Source: Eopsaltria australis (lineage: Eukaryota; Chordata; Aves; Passeriformes; Petroicidae). From it: a stretch of DNA of 64,000 nt. Where the stretch lies: contig JAVTVJ010000049.1 of assembly GCA_034509425.1 (NCBI GenBank), forward strand, positions 2,874,001 through 2,938,000, given 5' to 3'. The notes under the pieces were generated by a model. That model did not search any database and was not told the DNA's origin. It saw nothing but the letters and a program-made list of their open reading frames with translations. This document shows, one piece after another, positions 12,901 through 26,587 of the stretch. The first letter of the stretch is position 1; each line of letters begins with the position of its first letter. The translations under genes were made by a program, and so were the position numbers.

Positions 12901-14253
12901 CCAGGAAATCTCAGCAAAATGGCTGAAGTTTTTATTCCAGTATTCCAGTACAGATAGCAGATGCATGCCTACATATTTTGCAGAAATTGCTTAGTTCAGA
13001 CCTACTATGTAGATTTCCAGATGAAAAGAATCGATTCTAAATGGACGGAAAAGAGACCAAATATAAACTTCATGAAAATCAGACTTAGTGGAAAGAATTG
13101 AGCAATAATAAAAACAGAATAAAATGTTTCTGAGGTTCAACAGTTTCCTGGGGGAAACAAGAACCAAAATATTGACACACAAACAAATATACCTAAAATT
13201 ATTGTTTGGGTCCTTTATAAGCATAATTTTAACAAATGAAGCTCATTAAAGTGACATTTTGGTAAACTTCCTAGTTCATCATAAAATTGCAATTAAAATG
13301 CAAACTAAAAAATAATCTGTTTATTTTCAATTTGGAGAAAATCTGTATTGACAATTATATTTCAGAATAAAGCATTCCAGTTGCAGTGTTAGGGCACTTT
13401 CATATAAAGGTTTCTAAAATATAAATTGGGTGTGTAGGGAGGCTTTTATGTCCCTTCAGCCAAAACAATAGTGCAATCTTGACTTGAATTCACAAAATAT
13501 TTTGCTTGACACAAATGTTTCCATCAACATAATCAGTACTTTTCTGTCAAGAGAAGATCATTTTGACCATGGAAAAATGCTTGACCTCCATGAGATGATC
13601 TGTAACTTGTTGTAAACAAAACCAAGACACTTTCCAGTTTTCTACTAAGATGTCATTCTCATCCAATTCTTAGAAACTGCACATCTCAGACATAAGAGAC
13701 ATATTGACCTCGTCATGGCAATCTTGCTTGGAATTGGTAACAACATGTGTACTCAGACCTAGAACACATCCTAGAAGGTGCTTCAGGATTGAAAATCAAG
13801 CCTCTTTCATAAACCGGCAATAAAAATTAACTTCAAGATTTTAATCAAACCAGAATCACAAATTCTGATAAGACAGAATACTAAACATGAAAGTGGAGGA
13901 TCAGTCTGTGAGTTTGGCTTTGGCTTAACATCCAAGAATACCTAAAATGTCTCTAGATACTCGAGAATGTTTTCAAAGTTTTCTATGAAAAGCTAGCTAT
14001 AATTCATATACAAAATGATCAGGAAAATGACCATGCAAGTATAAAATGCAGATAAATGAATTGTCAAATTTATTAAGTTTTTTTTAGAATAACTTATTCA
14101 CAGTAGAAGAAAGGGTAGATGACAGGAAAAAGAAAATAACTCAGAAGTTAGAAAGCTCTGAATATCCTACTCTCAGCTGACAATTACTGCTTTGATTCAG
14201 TAATGACTCTAAAAATTACCTTTATCTCAAGGGTTAGAGATTTCTTTAATAAT
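6966..14253. other. AT-rich unique sequence, no gene seen
   Basis: No gene or transposon is recognised. A pyrimidine-rich tract followed by CAACAG ends at 7028 and an AATAAA lies at 7741 (see findings). A 7-bp inverted repeat, GCATGCA/TGCATGC with an 8-base spacer, lies at 12672-12693. The open frames, up to 107 codons (8502-8825, minus), carry no motif that I can assign. Confidence 0.5.
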
Positions 14254-14323
14254 TATTTAAAACCCTTTGTAACAGATGTCTCTGAATAGTTCTTTAATTC
14301 TTTATAACAGATGTCTCTGAATA
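14254..14323. repeat. Tandem duplication, two 35-bp units
   Basis: Two adjacent 35-base units (14254-14288 and 14289-14323) share an exact 18-mer, AACAGATGTCTCTGAATA, at their 3' ends (14271-14288 and 14306-14323). The 5' halves have diverged (about 9 of 17 identical). The uneven divergence suggests either an old duplication with one half constrained or replacement by slippage. Confidence 0.8.
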
Positions 14324-17300
14324 TTTTGCTGTCATTACTGCATGGCTAGACAATAAATTTGTGAGACTCTGCTGCCTTTTCACAGTTAGGGTCTATAATG
14401 CTAAGAAATATATTATCTCCATTTGTACTAGACCGTACTATTATTACAAATTTTCAACTATAGATCAGGACAACATATAATGATGAACAAGAGGCTCAGA
14501 GAAACTTTATAAATGCATATATCTCAATTGCTTCTATGATATTTTATTTCCTATCCTAGATAAATTGGAATGTGATTATCTTCTTAAGAAATATATATTA
14601 TTAAGTCAGAATATACTTCAGACATGTCAGCAACTCTTTCGTATTAACATAATTTTAAGTCTTAGAAGCATTGCATCTGACTCCAGGGTTTCTTTCAGAG
14701 TGGGAATTGAAAGCAAATTTCCAGATATAACACAGGGCAGATGGATTTGAAGCTGTTTAAGAGTCATTGCTACAATTACTTTATTAATCTATCATTTGAA
14801 GAAAATCAACACATTAGAAATAAAGTAATCTGATTATGAAGTACATGTCCCTGATTCTTTCTCTAGTTTACACACTCTGTATATATAGAATACATCTAGC
14901 TTCCAGAGGAAAAAATTAAAAAGGAATACACTATAGCTTCTTTTCTCATTACAGCCTGACTTCTACTGTGGATCTGCTTGCAAATACTCACATAAAGCAT
15001 AATTTTAACAACAAATTTATACATGAGTGCATCAATTCTTAGCATCAGCTTACTACAATTCAGAAGTTCTTTAGCTTTAGAGATAGATATGATGAAAACA
15101 TTCATTATCACTTTTGAATACATGTTGTCATAGCCTAAGATCATGTCTATACATCAATGAGCAGAAGTGAATGCTCAGTGAGAGGTATTACATAATCTTC
15201 AGTAATATTTATCAATATATTAAAAAAACCTATTTTCTATTAGGTGGTACATGCATATTCCAGTAACTGAACTGGAGCAGATGTATGCAAAGCCATTCAG
15301 AATAATTTAAACAGGCTGAGGAGGAGCTTCCCTCTTTGGGAAGAGCCTGGTCCTCTAATAAGAGTTAGTAAGTGAACATCCAGAAGATCTTTATGCCCTT
15401 CATTGTCCTCCAAATCAGTAATGAGGGTCTGCTCTCCACTGCTGAAAGGAGAGTTGGTATCTCTGTAGCAATTCCTTTTATGTGGGAAACACACCTTTCA
15501 AAATATCTGAAGAAACAGAAAATTCAGTACACGTGCGCCCTCAGAGCTCACCAGGCACATGCTGTTCTCCAGCTCTCCTCTGAACAAGGACTTGGCTGCA
15601 TTCAGAGTTTGTTTTACAGTGTCTGTATTGAGTTTCAAAGTCTGTGTTTGTGACCTTTCAAAATAACACTGAAAAATTAAACTAAAATTTTTTCTCTACT
15701 ACATGAGGTCTACAATTATAAATGAAATTGAGAAAGGACTTCAAGAACAAAGTCAATGCAGTAACTAATGTTACAGACAATCAGTCTGAAAACATCCCGT
15801 TTCTGGAACAAATGTAAATTGAAAAATCAAAGAGAATCACTTTGCATAAACTATTTTGGCCATTTCTTTTGCAAGTTAAGGGATGATAGAGATTGTTACA
15901 CTGTTTCTAATTTAAGTACATGGGATATGAAGAGAAGCCAAGCGCAGAATGATGTAAATAATTAAATATGTCTGCAGACAGGCAACCCCTACTAAGATTC
16001 TGATATGTTTTCATCTGGTTAATCATTTTGCTTAATCTTACTACACATTTGTAAGCCAGTGTGATTAAAACTAGTCAATAAATATGTTTTCATATGGTTT
16101 TTTTTTTTTAAATATTCTGTTGAACTTTCAAGCTCTCACATGAAAGTGAAGGAAAAGGTGAAGAAAAAAAAATGCTGGTAAACCTTGTGTAACCCACATG
16201 GCTAATCAGGGAAAATTACCAAAATTGGTGACACTATTGTCACGCATTAGTGAAGGTGCAGGAGAAGTATTAATGACAAACAACAACAGCTTCTCCAGAA
16301 AAGTTGCACATAAACACTATTGCTAGTCCTGCCACCAAGAAAGATGAGCCACCGTGTCATTTTTGTCGTAGATAACCACAGCCTTGTTTAATGGAAGCAC
16401 ATCTGCAACACTGTTTGAGGTCTCTGCAATGACTTTTTGCATGGGATCTCACACAATATTGCCTGTCGCTGAGTTCCTTAAGCATGCTGGGAATCAATAT
16501 GGCTAGTAATAGCAATCACAATAAGTGTGCATTATGAGTAATATTTTACTGCCAAAGAATCAGCAATCATAATTTGTGCCTGTGGTAATTGTATTTCCAC
16601 TATGACTGGTAGATAACTAGGTCAGAAAAATAGTCCACAGCCTATATTTAGTAAACAAAATAATTTAAAATCCTTTCATTCAGTACAGAATACAAAGCAG
16701 AGACAATGGTGGGAGCACCTTTTGACACACATTTCCCTTTAAAGTTTGAGCCCAGAGTGGAGACAGGGCAACAGTGTTTTGAATGAGTCTGGAAATGCTT
16801 GGAAGCGCCTCAGGCAAGGATGCTCCAAGGGAAGCAGCTCTTTCAAGGACTTCCTGCAAATACAGTTCTGAAAAGGCTGTCAAAAACAGTACACACACTA
16901 TCACAAAGAAATAGTGCTACAGCTGCACTTACACTTCCTTACAAATTAGCTATCAGCTGTCACTTTGTGATAGTTATTTGTTCAAAAAGAGGTAAAAAAC
17001 CCAAACATACCAGAGGAGGGGTATGATACATTTAAGACAAACATCACTTAATTCCCAATTTTTATGTGCAGCTTTGCATTGTGAGTGTATCTATGTGAAT
17101 CTGTGCATTTAGATTCATTGTGCCATTTGCAAATTGTCTTGAAAATAATTGTGTGTGGTGTCCAGATGTGGTGCATGCACAAACCACTTGGCAATTAAAT
17201 AGTGCCTCCAGTGATATTTCTTGGAAAAGAGAGAGAGCCTTGAACTGGACAGTGATGATCTAGACAATTATTTACTGGTAGCCTTTCGCCTCTTTATGAT

Positions 17301-20300
17301 CAATAGTTGAAAGCTTTTCTAACTATTGCAAGACATAAATGTTAAAATGTACATGAAGTAATTTTTGCCCACTTCTGTACCAGAAAAATGTTATATTAGT
17401 GATAAATTTATTGAAATACGAACTTGAGCTCCTGTTAAACCTTTTATAAGAGATTATATCTCTTAAAAGGGGAAACAAAAATAAGAAAAACCCCTGAAAA
17501 TAATTTAAAAGGTTCCACGAAAAAAAACCCACACCAGGAGAGGGTAGAAAGCAATAAAAACCTCCAGACTTTGCATATTCATAGAGTGGCAACAGCTAAT
17601 TTATTTTTCACTCAACAAGTCCTGGCAACTATGTGGTTTTTTTCTTTGAAAAAAAAAAGACAAAAATAAAGGAGTATAGACACTGAAGTGAACCTCCAGC
17701 AAAATAGAACTTTTGTTTCCATTTTTCAATTTTAAGACTTTTACACAAAACATCCACATAATTTATGAGCTAACACCTTTCAACAGAGGAGAAAAAATGA
17801 AAAAAAATAATATCTCTACTAGGCTAGTTGTCATTGACAACAACTAAAATTAAATCTGATGCAATGATGGATAAGCCATGCCATTAGCCTGTCATTAATA
17901 AACAGTTTGTCTCATTATATTGCAGTTTCTTGAGGCTAACAGCACATTGATATAATGTGTTTTCCCACTCTGAAAGAAGTATTAAAAATGCACCAGTGGA
18001 AGAGCACTTGAGGAAAAAAAAAAGGCAAAGACAATTTCTGTGTTCTGTTTCACAACCTTTTCCAGTTCACCTTGAAATTCATCTGCTAAGAAATACAATG
18101 GGCAGTATCCATTCTAAAAAGTTTTGAAAAAAGTTTCTTGCAAACCTACAGGCAGCTTGCATACCTGAACTCAACAACTTTGTTGTGTTTCCCTCTACAC
18201 AGCAATTTCTCTTTGAGATCCCCATGCCTGACCAATCTCTGTTTCAATATCCATCCCAGTACAGAAAATCTCTACAAGCACACATCTGCTGTACATAAAG
18301 TCACTCAAGGGCATATATTTAGTTTTTATACTTCTTAAGTTTCTCTGCAAGCACAAAAACAAATAAGCAGTCAGAGAAAGTAATCAAATTCTCCTGTATT
18401 ATGTAAAAGTAAATAGTTTTCGTCTAATCATTTATGTTCTGGAATTCTTCCTGCCTTTAAAGTTCTATAGATGATAACTGTAGATTATTCTCTTAGATAC
18501 ACCAGGACATAGGAAAGTTGAGGTTAGACACAAATAAAATCAACCTCCTACCATCTATGCTTTGAGATATCCTATGAAGTTCTATGGAAGAATGAAAAGC
18601 AAGGCTGAGCCACTCATTATAGAGCTTCAAGTAGCACTACCAGTACGTTTCTCTTCTTTCTCTGCCTAAGTCCCTGCACTGTTAGCCCATAATACCATTA
18701 TTGAGAGAATTCACTTGGTATAACTTTGCACTTACACTGCATGTTGCCTTTCAACAAACTCAAATGTAAAAGAAATGACAATTGCGCTCGGCAAATAATT
18801 TTTTTTTAATTATTAGCTCCTGATTTCTGTAGCTTTTATACACAGCTCCTTTGACAGTCTAAGAAGTCAGGGCAGCAATGAATGTTTAATTTAAACATTT
18901 AAACATTGATGGTTCATAACCCCAGGGAAACCTTGGAAGTCCATACAAGTACCAAGAGCTCAGAAGTGAAATTGGTAAAAAAAATATTACTTCTGTGACG
19001 CAGCTATGATAAACCAGAGGAGCACATCTGCTTTAAAACAATAGAAGAAAGAGTAGAGAACAAAAGAAGAAAGAAAAAGTTAATTCAAGGGTTCAGAACT
19101 ACCCAAATTGAGCATGAAAATTGTTTTAAAGTACCACTGTCTTCCATAAAGCAGAATATCCAAAAAGTGTAAAGAAGAATATCAAAAAACTGGTCAAATT
19201 GCATTCAGCAGCAGTATGTGTGAGAGCTGTTAATAAAACATAACAGAGGCAGAAAGACAGCTACAAACTGTTTCAGTGTCCTGATAGGAGACAGAACTAC
19301 CTGGCTTGAATGGAAGTTGCCCAGACTTGTTGGGAAAGATTAAACTGTGAGCTCCAGGAAATACAAGGAAAGGCCCTTCCTGCTTTAAGAACAGGCATCT
19401 TACTCTCTAATTGTTTTTTAGCTCATCTCAAAAGCCAAGAATATCTTTGCTTTGATAATACATCATGGGCAAGAGGCAATACACATAGACTTATTCCACT
19501 TTTTTTTTTAATCATCTTATCTGTGAAAGAGAGATATATTTGGCTGAGGAGGTGAATTTGTTTCTGAAGATGCTTTTGAGCCTTGTTGTTCAGCCACTAA
19601 CTTTTGGCAGCGAAAAGAAAGCAGAAGATGAATATGAGTTTATATTGAATTGTATAATATTAAAAACTTTTTTTAACAAGTCAAGGATGAAAACTAGGGT
19701 CTAAAATTTGTACAGACTAGGAAATAGAAGCTGAACATTCAGGGCAGTATGTAAACTTGTTTAGATTAGTTTCCTTGGACTAAGATGGAGTGACTTCTAT
19801 CCTATGCAGGAGATCTACTTCTTGCCTCTGACTCTGACAACCCCAGGAGATTTCCAGCAGCTGGAAAAGGCCCAGTTGTTTGCCACACACAAGTTTTTAA
19901 CACAACCTGAGGAGGTGACCCAGCCATGACTGCCAGGGCTGTTCAGTAGCAGAGATCCTGGAGCTCCCAGGGTCTACAACATTGCCCCACTCTAAGACAT
20001 AAACATATGTCCAAGGCAAAATTCAGAAATTTCTAAGCTTCTATGTCTGCAAGAGACAAACATGGGAAACATACCACAGGTATGTCCAACTGCACCTGCA
20101 GAGCTGGCTTTGAAAATTGCCACGGCTGTCCCACAGAGATACATCATTTATTTACTGCTCAGCAGACACCTCCTCTCCCCTTTCCTGCCTTCTGCTCTAG
20201 CTTGAATGCATGAGGAGGCATGTCCCCATGTTTTTTTGGAACTCTCTCAGACTCATTCCCAAAATGGCTTATTAAGTATATCCATCAATGTAAGAGTATA

Positions 20301-21008
20301 AGGAAATCTAAACAGAGACCTGCACATACACCTTCTTCTGGGAATGACAAAGACAGAGTTGCAAAACAAGTGAACGCCTTGGATACTGCAGGAGAATATA
20401 TGATTTATGGAAGTAATTAATCTCTAAAATAAAGTGATTTCCCATAACTTATAAAAGGATAACTTACAGGCTGATGGTCTTCTACACCAAAATAGAAGGA
20501 ATATGTATGGGGCAGAAGTGAGGATAAGGACAAAAGGAAAACAAACAAAATGTCTATGCATGCCCAACCATTCTTGAAAAACTATGTTCTTACCTGTATT
20601 TGACTACACTGTTTTGCTGTCAAATATTTCACTATAAACATACAACTTTATTTCTTTTATTTTTTCCTTTCTAATCAAACAATATTGTTATTAAAAATTA
20701 ATGACTGGGGAAGATGACCACAGCCAGAGACTCCAGAGGAAACTGAAAAATATAAATGTTGTAAAACAAAAACATTCTACAGAAAAAGAGCAAGTTCTTT
20801 TTGACCAAAGTATCAGACCTAGAAGGAAAGGTAACAGAAGACTTTGTATCTATTATGTACCACAATAGCAGTAAAGTCATTATAAGCATGATTATCTCCA
20901 GAGACTGGGAAAGGTTATAAATGTTACTAAAAGCAGTTTGCCCTGAAGTAAAATATATATTTAAAGATGCTACGTGTATAAGGAAATGTATAAAATCATC
21001 AAAATAAA
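14324..21008. other. AT-rich unique sequence, no gene seen
   Basis: No coding region or interspersed repeat is recognised. The stretch includes a block at 16200-16610 and another at 17820-18010 that lack low-complexity sequence and look like candidate conserved non-coding DNA by texture only. It also has a 19-bp perfect palindrome at 18881-18899. Open frames are at most 93 codons outside the CR1-containing frame that starts further right. Confidence 0.5.
18881..18899. repeat. 19-bp perfect palindrome
   Basis: AATGTTTAA and TTAAACATT flank a central T at 18890. Outside it, CAATG (18876-18880) and CATTG (18904-18908) are also reverse complements, so the structure may extend with a small internal loop. 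One such AT palindrome is expected by chance in this much AT-rich DNA. Confidence 0.7.
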
Positions 21009-21222
21009 TATAGAATCCCAGAAAGTTTTGGTTTGAAAGGGACCTTTCAAATTCATCTTGTCCCATCCCCCTGCCATGATCAGGGACACCTTTCACTAGA
21101 CCAGGTTGCTCAGTGCCCCATGCAAACTTGAACACCTTCAGTGATAGTGAATCCACCACCTCTCTGGGAAACCTGTTCCAGTGCCTCATCACAGTCTCAG
21201 CAGAGAATTTCTGATAGTAAAG
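21009..21222 (-). mobile_element. CR1 LINE fragment, 3' end
   Basis: On the minus strand this gives the typical end of CR1: a decayed RT tail translating as RHWNRFPREVVDSLSLKVFK (about 21115-21195), then the phrase equivalent to 'ctggtctagtg..aggtgtccctg..catggcagg', and a tail ending near TATAGAATCCCAG on the plus strand. Upstream CR1 sequence is absent, so it is a short 5'-truncated copy. A minus-strand open frame of 210 codons (20698-21330) runs through it and into unique DNA on both sides; the CR1 supplies only its middle third, so I do not call that frame a gene. Confidence 0.93.
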
Positions 21223-24200
21223 GAAAAAAGATTCCAAGAAATGTAAGGAGACAGAGAAAACTGAGCAGAGAAGAGCCCATGAACCAGTCCCTTGCCCTGT
21301 TACCACCTTATTCATCCTGACAGCAAACATTTCACGTATAAACTGAAGAGAGTTGTAATGTTACAATCACAACTGGGATTGCAATCTCAGCCCTGCAGTC
21401 AAAGGTGCCTAGGGAGAGAAGCAACTGGCACTTTTAAAAGTAAGATAGTTTTAAAGCAGATACTTTACAGATCTGTCTGAACAGCAAGAGGCTAAAGGGG
21501 TTGAGACCTGGGACATCATGTTCCCAGAACAAAAAACATGTACTTACAGCAGCCATCCTGGCATTTTAAGGGAGATCCTCAACCCATCTGGCAAACCTAT
21601 CTGGTTTCGGGGGTTTTGTGCAGTCCTCAAAGCAGAGAGGAGAACAAGAGGGAAAGGCAGCTAAACAAAATACTTCAGAAGAAGACAGGCTGACCTCAGA
21701 ACCGATTGTATTCCAAAAATCCTTCGTCAAATAGGAGATTTTGCTGTAAACCATTTCAACCTAGGTGAACCAGCATTTACAGATTTTCACTTTTCCTCTA
21801 GAGAAGTTTTGACTGCTTTTTGTTAGCCAAAATATCTCAAGCTAATATATTTAACCTTACCCTGTAAGAAACCCACCTGTTGAAAGGTATTTTTGCATCT
21901 TAAAAAAAACCAGCAAAATAATCTGTCCCATTGGAAACATCTAAAGGGGGTAAATGGCAGTTTACCTATAAAGTCTTCATAAAGGTATTAATGCAAACAC
22001 TTATGGTACCTCTGGTCTCCCCCTGCACCCCAATGCAGTAGATGGTCTCAGTTAAGTACATATAGCAAATACCGCTTCAAATTCCACTGCCTTTATTGAA
22101 GTTCAACTTAAGTTGTGCTTTTGCCAGGAGGAACTGGGCCAATGCCATGGGACTATAAGGTCATATTGCAAATATGTGTCTAATTTTTGTTGCCCATGTC
22201 CTCTCAATACTCCAGCCATGTCACAGAGGACAAGGCAGCTTGTCATTTTCCATCCTAGTAAACCTGTATATTTGGGAATTGAGATTGATTTTGCTGACTT
22301 CATACTATGAAGATGCAGTGTGGGCCTGCTGTACCACAGTATGAGGTGGCATCAGGCACAAAGGAATTTGATGTTTTGTAGCAGCAGTAGTGAACTGCAG
22401 AGCTGGCAGCTTGAGGAGCAAAATGTAACATGCTGCTCAGGGAGATAAGAAATCTTCCTTTACACTATAGAACCAAAATATTCTTGATAGATACTTCTAC
22501 CTTTTGCAATGAGTATTTTTCCTTTTTTTCTTGTCTTGTTTTTACTTTTGCTCGGTTGATTAGAATGGTTTCGGTGCTTGTATCTACCAGGTCTTCTCAG
22601 TAAATGTTTCTTGCACTTGCAGAGACCATTAAATAAAACAAAGAAAGCAGAACACTTACTCTGGCTTTTTCCACTTGTAAGACAGATGGGTCCAAAGGAC
22701 AGTAAATGCACCATTGAATCAAGAAGACATCTCTAGAACAGTTCAAGTTTGCTTTCTCCTATGCCAAGAGGAAAAAAAAGTTCTTACTCAGATTGTTATG
22801 TGTTTCCTTTATGTATCAGCGAAAACTCTACAAAGAACACAGGATAAGATATATTTTATCTTCTTTCCACTAAGGCTGATCTTTACACCAGCTGATATAG
22901 AACATTCAGTTAATATTTTCTACCAGTGACTTTTCGAAAACAGTTTCATTTTAGAGATTTCTGTACATTTGAACTAGTCACCAGAAAAGGCCATATCTTC
23001 TGTTTCCTGACAGGCCTTTCTCAACAAGTTCGGAAAAGGTTCCCCCTAATGGTGAGAGGAAATAGTCTAATTCCTATTTCATTAAGTAACATCTGGAGAA
23101 ATTTGGTTAGCTTGTCCATAACACATCTGCATTAGGCCTTAAACTTTTCTATATAAATCAATTAGAAGGAAGAGTTACATTTAATGGAAGAGACGTGAAA
23201 CTCATTTAGTAAACAGGAAAAGGTGTCAGCAGGATTTAGTAAACCACTTAACAAAAACTGGAAATCTGTGGACTGGTATTTTGAATAAATAAAGCAGCTT
23301 GAGCAAACTAAGGGAGAGATGTTACCTCTGATGTTTAAAGAAAAAAAAATGCAGTTGCATTAACTTTCACATTTAGAATGTAACTGAGAACTCTGTTGGC
23401 AGTTCCTCTACAAACGTCTACAAATAATGTACTTCACCTGAATAATGATGAGCTAAATCAACTAAACATCAGCTTGTGTCTTTATTTATATCAGAATGTA
23501 TTTTTGGTTTTTTAAATTGAAACCTATTGCAATAAATGTAACATCTTTCCATTCCAGGAAAAAAAATTCGTCTTGCACTTTATTTTTGCTAGGCAGTCAC
23601 TGCTAGGCCAAGGCCACTGTTAATTGCCTTTACAGAACAAGAAAAAGAGGATCTTTTCCAACCTGGTTTTCACTTTTCTTACTTAAAATCACCACGTTCT
23701 CCATTATCTCATAAAGATATGTTGATTGATGGCATAATTTATTTTCAATTTACACAAATTTGGGAGCTCATGTCTTGGAAATTATCCATATACAATTCCT
23801 GTGACTATGTTCAGATGACATGTACATATGATTAGACTAAGATATGATATCAAATTGAATTATAAGGAAAGATAGAGACAGTAATTCTCCAATGAGGAAA
23901 TAAAATAATCAAATAGGAGTATAAAAATCCAATTTTAAAGCAGGCATCAATGGCCATGCCCAAGTGATTCAGATCATGTTTAAATTCCAAGATTGCTTGA
24001 AGAAATAAACCTCTATAGATTTTTCATTGCCATTAAATGAGCAATTTTTGTAATTACCTGATACATATATCAACCAGGTCTTTCAAAATGTTTTGGTACC
24101 AAGAATCATGGGACATTTCTCACAAATCATGAAAGTTCTTTAAGCTTGGAGAGAAAATTTCAGCCCATTCATTAATTTCAAAGATATCATTTAAGGCAGA

Positions 24201-26587
24201 AGAATTCTTATGTGTGAGATAAAATAAAATCATATTTAAAAATAGTAAGAACCTTCTGCAAGCATTGGGGGTTGTGAAATGAAATTTAATATAGTTTTTT
24301 TCTCCTAATAATTAATATATTAATATTTTAAAAATCAAAATGTTTAAGCCAGTGGAAGTCTGCTATGACTCCTCTCACTCTGATATCCTATCACCTGGAT
24401 ATCTGAGGAATTATAGGTTAGTCTTATGCATAGCATTAGAATAAAATATCTTTCCATACAGTTTAGGCCCCTTTTTGAAATATTTCAAATCTGTCTGGCA
24501 TCTTTAAGATTGGAATTTTGATTAAAATACATCAGTTTATTTTTGTTTACATAATTAGAATATAAGTTTGGTCTTTGAGAGATGTTTAAACCTCTCTGAT
24601 CTGATTTCCAAACCTAGGAGTTTCAACAGAGTTCACCAATTTCATAAATACCATTTCATAGAAAGTATTCAACACCTGAATGCTGGGAATTAAATTGCTT
24701 ACTTAGAAAACATTAAAGATTAATTGAGTAGGTTTAAGTGCAATAGTAACTTGCTTACAACTGAACATTAATGGGCCTTTCTCAAAGTTGTAGGTGAACT
24801 TGAAATGAACTCTGTTGGCACAAATGGCTGAGCTGAGGAGTAAACAAAGACTGGTTGTCTTCAGATAAGGGTTGGGCCAAGGCTGGCCCAAGATGGAAGA
24901 TAGGAGCAATTAATGACCTGTCCACATGGACATGCAGGAAAAATCTAAAGAGGTGTTAGAAGACCCCAGACCACAAATCACCATTACACCAAGAGGCACA
25001 CGCAGGGCAGATGATGACTGGGTGCACATACCAATAGGGCATAAAGACCCAGGGGTTTCTTTGTTCAGGGAACCTCTCCAGAAGCACCCATCTAGAGCTG
25101 GCTTACAATTAATTATTACCCTACACAATTAATTTCCAATATTTGATAAAAAATTTTATTTACTCCTCAAAAAAACTAATTAAAAATGAATGGTTCTTTT
25201 ATACACAAACAGTCTTTAAATGCTTACAAGAGGCATTTTCTCCTCTTAGTGCTTTGAGAGGCAATCAAGAGCTTCTTTTTCTCTTTAATTACTGTCTTTT
25301 CATCCTTTCCAGGAACACAAAATTGGCAAAATGTCTACATCCTATTGAAGCTATGAGACAAATTATTTTCTACATACTAAACTGTTTTGACCTTAGATTC
25401 TATGCCTATAACATCTCCAAGGAAACACTAAGTTGAAATCTAAACTTTAATTAAAATTATATTTGAGGGCAATTATTTGGGCCACAAAATGTAATTTGCT
25501 TTATCACTGGTCATTACTCTTTCAACACTGTGGAGTTACCATGCCCAGTGGCCTCAATCAAAATCTATTTGTGTACCTGCCTTGCTTTGTAGCTCTAGCT
25601 GGATGGATAGTCTTCATTTCCTGGTGGGTTATAAATGTGATCAGCTTCTCTGCTGTAGTTTCTGCTGGCAGAGGGCACTGCAGTCCAAAAGTAACTCTCT
25701 TTCAATGTACTTCTGGTTGCAGACTAAGGTTCTTTGGGAATCCCATGCCTTGAAACACTTTTATATAAATGTCACACTCTTTCATTATTTTTTTAATAGA
25801 GAAAACTGAATATTAGTCACTTATGCTAAAATGCTTACTACCCTTTGAGTTTTTTAATTAATAAATAATACATTAAAGAATACCTAGGATATGCCTGTTG
25901 GTGTGTTTGTTAATGGAAGAGAGTTTCATTTTTGAGTCTCTACAAGTTAGTCATATTGCAACTCTGAGTGGTCTTTCTACAGCAAGAAAGTGTCAGTATT
26001 TATGAGCTTCTTGCTGAGAGATTTGACAGAAACGTGTAAAGAAGGTTTCAGATAACAAAATATGAATACAGGGGAGTATGGAGGCACTGTAGAAGGCAGA
26101 AAACAAAAACCTGATAGAGTCTAATCAGGGGGAGTTCATGCTGGGGAAAAGTAGCAGGAATACCCCAAAACCAAGGAAGGCATAAAACCTATCCAATGCA
26201 AAAAAGATTCAGAGCCTGAGTTTAGTCCTTATCTTTTTGATTAGTGTCATTGGCACAAAGACTTGTCCTAGGAGTTTAACAGAATCATGTAAATATTGCA
26301 GTAGATAAATACTGTATTTTAAAGTAGAAATGCATTCTGATGTGAGATCAAGGTGTTCACACAAAACTCAGGAAAAATTTGGCAAGTCATTGTTCCTTCT
26401 GCTTCTCTGCCTAGGCTTTCCAAAAAAAAAGAAAATATATTTAAAACTAGACTTCCTGTTAGTGTTTGTTAACCAAAGATGACAATAAATGATCCTCAGA
26501 AATAACCTCTTAGGTTAGTCAATAGAGTTAATGTTCCATAAACTATAGTTTCTTATGTAGTAGTCAAGCAATGGGTAGGAATGTAGA
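21223..26587. other. AT-rich unique sequence, no gene seen
   Basis: No gene or transposon is recognised. Around 24905-25132 a somewhat more GC-rich block has open frames on both strands (72 codons minus, 68 plus); it might be a remnant of an unrecognised repeat. The 22090-22320 stretch behaves likewise. Neither shows a family motif. Confidence 0.5.

Noticed and set aside
24903..25132. Overlapping open frames on both strands in a GC-richer block
   Set aside because: No domain motif, no clear LTR ends or target duplications; kept only as a remark because it may be an old repeat.
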